Shown here one piece after another: positions 6,179-7,373 of a DNA stretch of 7,373 nucleotides. The DNA comes from an uncultured Actinomycetes bacterium (GTDB lineage: Bacteria; Actinomycetota; Thermoleophilia; Miltoncostaeales; Miltoncostaeaceae): positions 1-7,373 of the forward strand of contig CALMEC010000480.1 of assembly GCA_937862675.1 (NCBI GenBank). Reading direction: 5' to 3'. A model generated the notes under the pieces. It had not been told where the DNA came from and made no database searches. It was given only the letters and a program-made list of their open reading frames with translations. Position 1 is the first letter of the stretch, and each line of letters opens with the position of its first letter. The position numbers were made by a program, and so were the translations under genes.

Positions 6179-6196
6179 CCGGTCATGGAGGACCGG
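6179..6196. repeat. Inverted repeat in the divergent spacer, possible operator
   Basis: CCGGTC (6179-6184) and GACCGG (6191-6196) are perfect inverted arms with 6 bases between. They lie near the middle of the 257-base spacer between the ABC operon and the secreted-protein gene, about 120 bases upstream of the first and 95 upstream of the candidate -10 of the second. A dimeric regulator acting on both genes is possible. A 6-bp arm in GC-rich DNA is modest evidence. I see no credible gene in this spacer. Confidence 0.3.
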
Positions 6197-6282
6197 TACG
6201 GATCGTCCGCGTTCGTGTGCCGGACTCCGGTCGATGCGGACGAGGCGGGTTGGACGCGCCGGTTCCTCGATCGCCGGACATG

Positions 6283-6288
6283 TAGGTT
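6283..6288 (+). promoter_or_regulatory. Possible -10 element for the secreted-protein gene (TAGGTT)
   Basis: TAGGTT matches TANNNT and lies in the one locally AT-richer patch of the spacer. It would place a start of transcription near 6295, about 40 bases before the ATG. No -35 of quality is found at the right distance (CGGTTC at 6260-6265; TTGGAC is 27 bases away, too far). An alternative sigma factor or an activator could explain the missing -35. Confidence 0.3.
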
Positions 6289-6334
6289 TCTGCACTTCAA
6301 CCGTCGCAGCGATCCCGAAACGGGAGGGTGGTCA

Positions 6335-7373
6335 ATGAGGATGGTCCATGCAGGTCTGGGTGTCGTTGCGGGAGGCAGGCGTCGCATCGTCCGATGGCTC
6401 GGTGCGGCTACCGCACTCGCCGGCCTGATCGCACTGCCCGCGTCCGCAAGTGCCGTGAGATCTGTCACCGTGGACATCAAGGCCGATGCACTGACCTTCA
6501 GCAAGACCGGCCAGGTCGACGTCCCGGTCTACCTCGTCGAGAACCGCGATCCGGTCGCCGATCAGAGCAGCTTCCGAAGCCCGCGCCTCCTGCGTGGCCT
6601 CGACTTCAATCTGGGGTCCCGTCACTCGACCTTCGTCTCCTTCACGCCGATCGATGGGCTCGACATGCGCGATGACAGCCCGGAGGCGAAGGATCTCCCG
6701 AAACCCGTCTACATCAACAACATCCGGCGGAACTCCGACGGGCGGAGCACCGCACAGCTTCGGCTCTACAGCACGACCGGCGTGATGATGCCGGTCGACA
6801 CGTCCGGCATCGTCGGCCGTTCCGAGCTTCTCATCGGACGGCTCACCATCGACGTCGGCCCTGCCGTGTCCGTCTCGGCGACGCGCAGGATCGTCATGGA
6901 CATCAACCTCATGGACACACCGTCCATGCCCCCCGGAGTCGTTGACGTCTACACGCAGCCGCCCCTGATCACCAGCTACACCTGGGCGGGGACGATCACA
7001 AGCCGGCAGATGCGGTGGTTCCTCGATTCGGATCTCGACGGCACCAACCCGCCCACGACACCCGTGACGCCGGATTCCCCGACAGCACCCGGTCCGTCTG
7101 CTCCACCGGTGCTCACGCCCGCACAGCTGGCGCGGGTCGCGGTGGGTGCCCCGGCGCGCGTGACGGCGGCGAACGCCGTGTCGAAAGGCATCTCCGTGTC
7201 GATCCGCCCGGCGGCGGCGAACGGACGTGCGACGGTGAAGCTGGTCGTTCCCGGGAGGCTCCTCGGCCTGAGGACAAACGCACCGGTGGTCGTCGGAACT
7301 GCGGCGAAGAACGTCACGAAGGGCGTACGCGCCTCGGTCACCGTGAAGCCGGCGTCGGTGACGAACGGCGTTT
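6335..7373 (+). CDS. Secreted protein of unknown family, two domains with Pro/Thr linker (partial, runs off right edge)
   Basis: The frame is open from ATG 6335 to the window end: 346 codons, no stop. GGGAGGG (6322-6328) lies six bases before the ATG. Residues 1-40 form a signal peptide: a long n-region with RRRIVR (15-20), a hydrophobic core (about 22-35) and a likely cleavage after ASASA at 40. Residues 41-237 are a beta-rich, cysteine-free domain; TFSKTGQVDVPVYL (54-67) followed by GLDFNLG (88-94) faintly recalls cohesin-like sandwich domains, but this is a weak impression. DSDLDG (231-236) matches the DxDxDG calcium-loop core. Residues 239-262 are a Pro/Thr/Ser-rich linker. A second domain (about 263 onward) alternates VTVKP- and VKLVVPG-like strands and is cut by the edge. 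No LPxTG sorting signal is seen in the visible part. Codon use includes AGG, AGA, TCT and CGA early in the gene, less GC-biased than its neighbours. I do not recognise the family; extracellular location is likely, function unknown. Confidence 0.85.
   Translation, partial: MRMVHAGLGVVAGGRRRIVRWLGAATALAGLIALPASASAVRSVTVDIKADALTFSKTGQVDVPVYLVENRDPVADQSSFRSPRLLRGLDFNLGSRHSTFVSFTPIDGLDMRDDSPEAKDLPKPVYINNIRRNSDGRSTAQLRLYSTTGVMMPVDTSGIVGRSELLIGRLTIDVGPAVSVSATRRIVMDINLMDTPSMPPGVVDVYTQPPLITSYTWAGTITSRQMRWFLDSDLDGTNPPTTPVTPDSPTAPGPSAPPVLTPAQLARVAVGAPARVTAANAVSKGISVSIRPAAANGRATVKLVVPGRLLGLRTNAPVVVGTAAKNVTKGVRASVTVKPASVTNGV

Noticed and set aside
6077..6295. 72-codon leftward open frame with GTG start in the divergent spacer
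   Set aside because: No ribosome-binding site, weaker third-position GC than real genes here, arginine/proline-rich with no recognisable pattern, and it runs through the predicted ABC promoter.
4656..6338. A 560-codon open frame on the + strand opposite the ABC genes
   Set aside because: It is antisense to two genes with unmistakable motifs, its translation is dominated by Asp/Arg/Gly/Val/His without domain structure, and such long antisense frames are expected in GC-rich coding DNA.
6976..7341. 121-codon leftward open frame opposite the secreted-protein gene
   Set aside because: The + strand frame has signal peptide, ribosome-binding site and a continuous reading frame; the antisense frame is low-complexity Ala/Thr/Val/Gly sequence expected of a shadow.

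Overview
The window is high-GC DNA with strong G/C bias at third codon positions, GTG starts, tightly coupled genes and a luciferase-like oxidoreductase of the F420-dependent type. Together these suggest an actinobacterium, perhaps a Microbacteriaceae relative; the genus is inference. Six genes can be supported firmly, and the left edge holds a doubtful seventh fragment. No tRNA, rRNA, CRISPR array, insertion sequence or phage gene is visible, and no gene-free stretch exceeds about 260 bases.

Layout, left to right. (1) Bases 1-62 may hold the first codons of a leftward gene resembling RlpA; bases 63-173 are non-coding and carry a perfect 12-bp hairpin. (2) A leftward luciferase-like oxidoreductase (174-1289) resembles the mycobacterial phthiodiolone ketoreductase group. 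(3) A 215-bp divergent spacer carries competing inverted repeats on the oxidoreductase side and a leader hairpin on the other. (4) A rightward pair follows: msrB (1505-1912) and, 5 bases later, a VIT1/CCC1-family metal transporter (1918-2643). Joint expression would link repair of oxidised methionine with handling of iron or manganese. (5) A 63-bp convergent gap has a small hairpin. (6) A leftward ABC-2 export operon occupies 6068 down to 2707: ATPase, permease A, permease B. The permeases overlap by GTGA. The ATPase promoter appears to give a leaderless mRNA starting at the A of the ATG at 6068. (7) A 257-bp divergent spacer leads to a rightward gene (6335 to the right edge) for a secreted protein of unknown family, with a signal peptide, a beta-rich first domain, a DxDxDG motif, a Pro/Thr linker and a second domain cut by the window end.

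How the genes work together: msrB and the VIT-family gene look like one stress or metal-homeostasis transcription unit. The three ABC genes should form one complete exporter (two ATPase copies plus one copy of each permease), substrate unknown. The secreted protein is divergent from the exporter and could share regulation with it, but nothing in the sequence proves a functional link. Most of the window is ordinary chromosomal content. The parts most worth a second look are the secreted protein, the ketoreductase-like enzyme, the missing resolving cysteine in MsrB, the leaderless start of the ATPase and the RlpA-like left-edge fragment.
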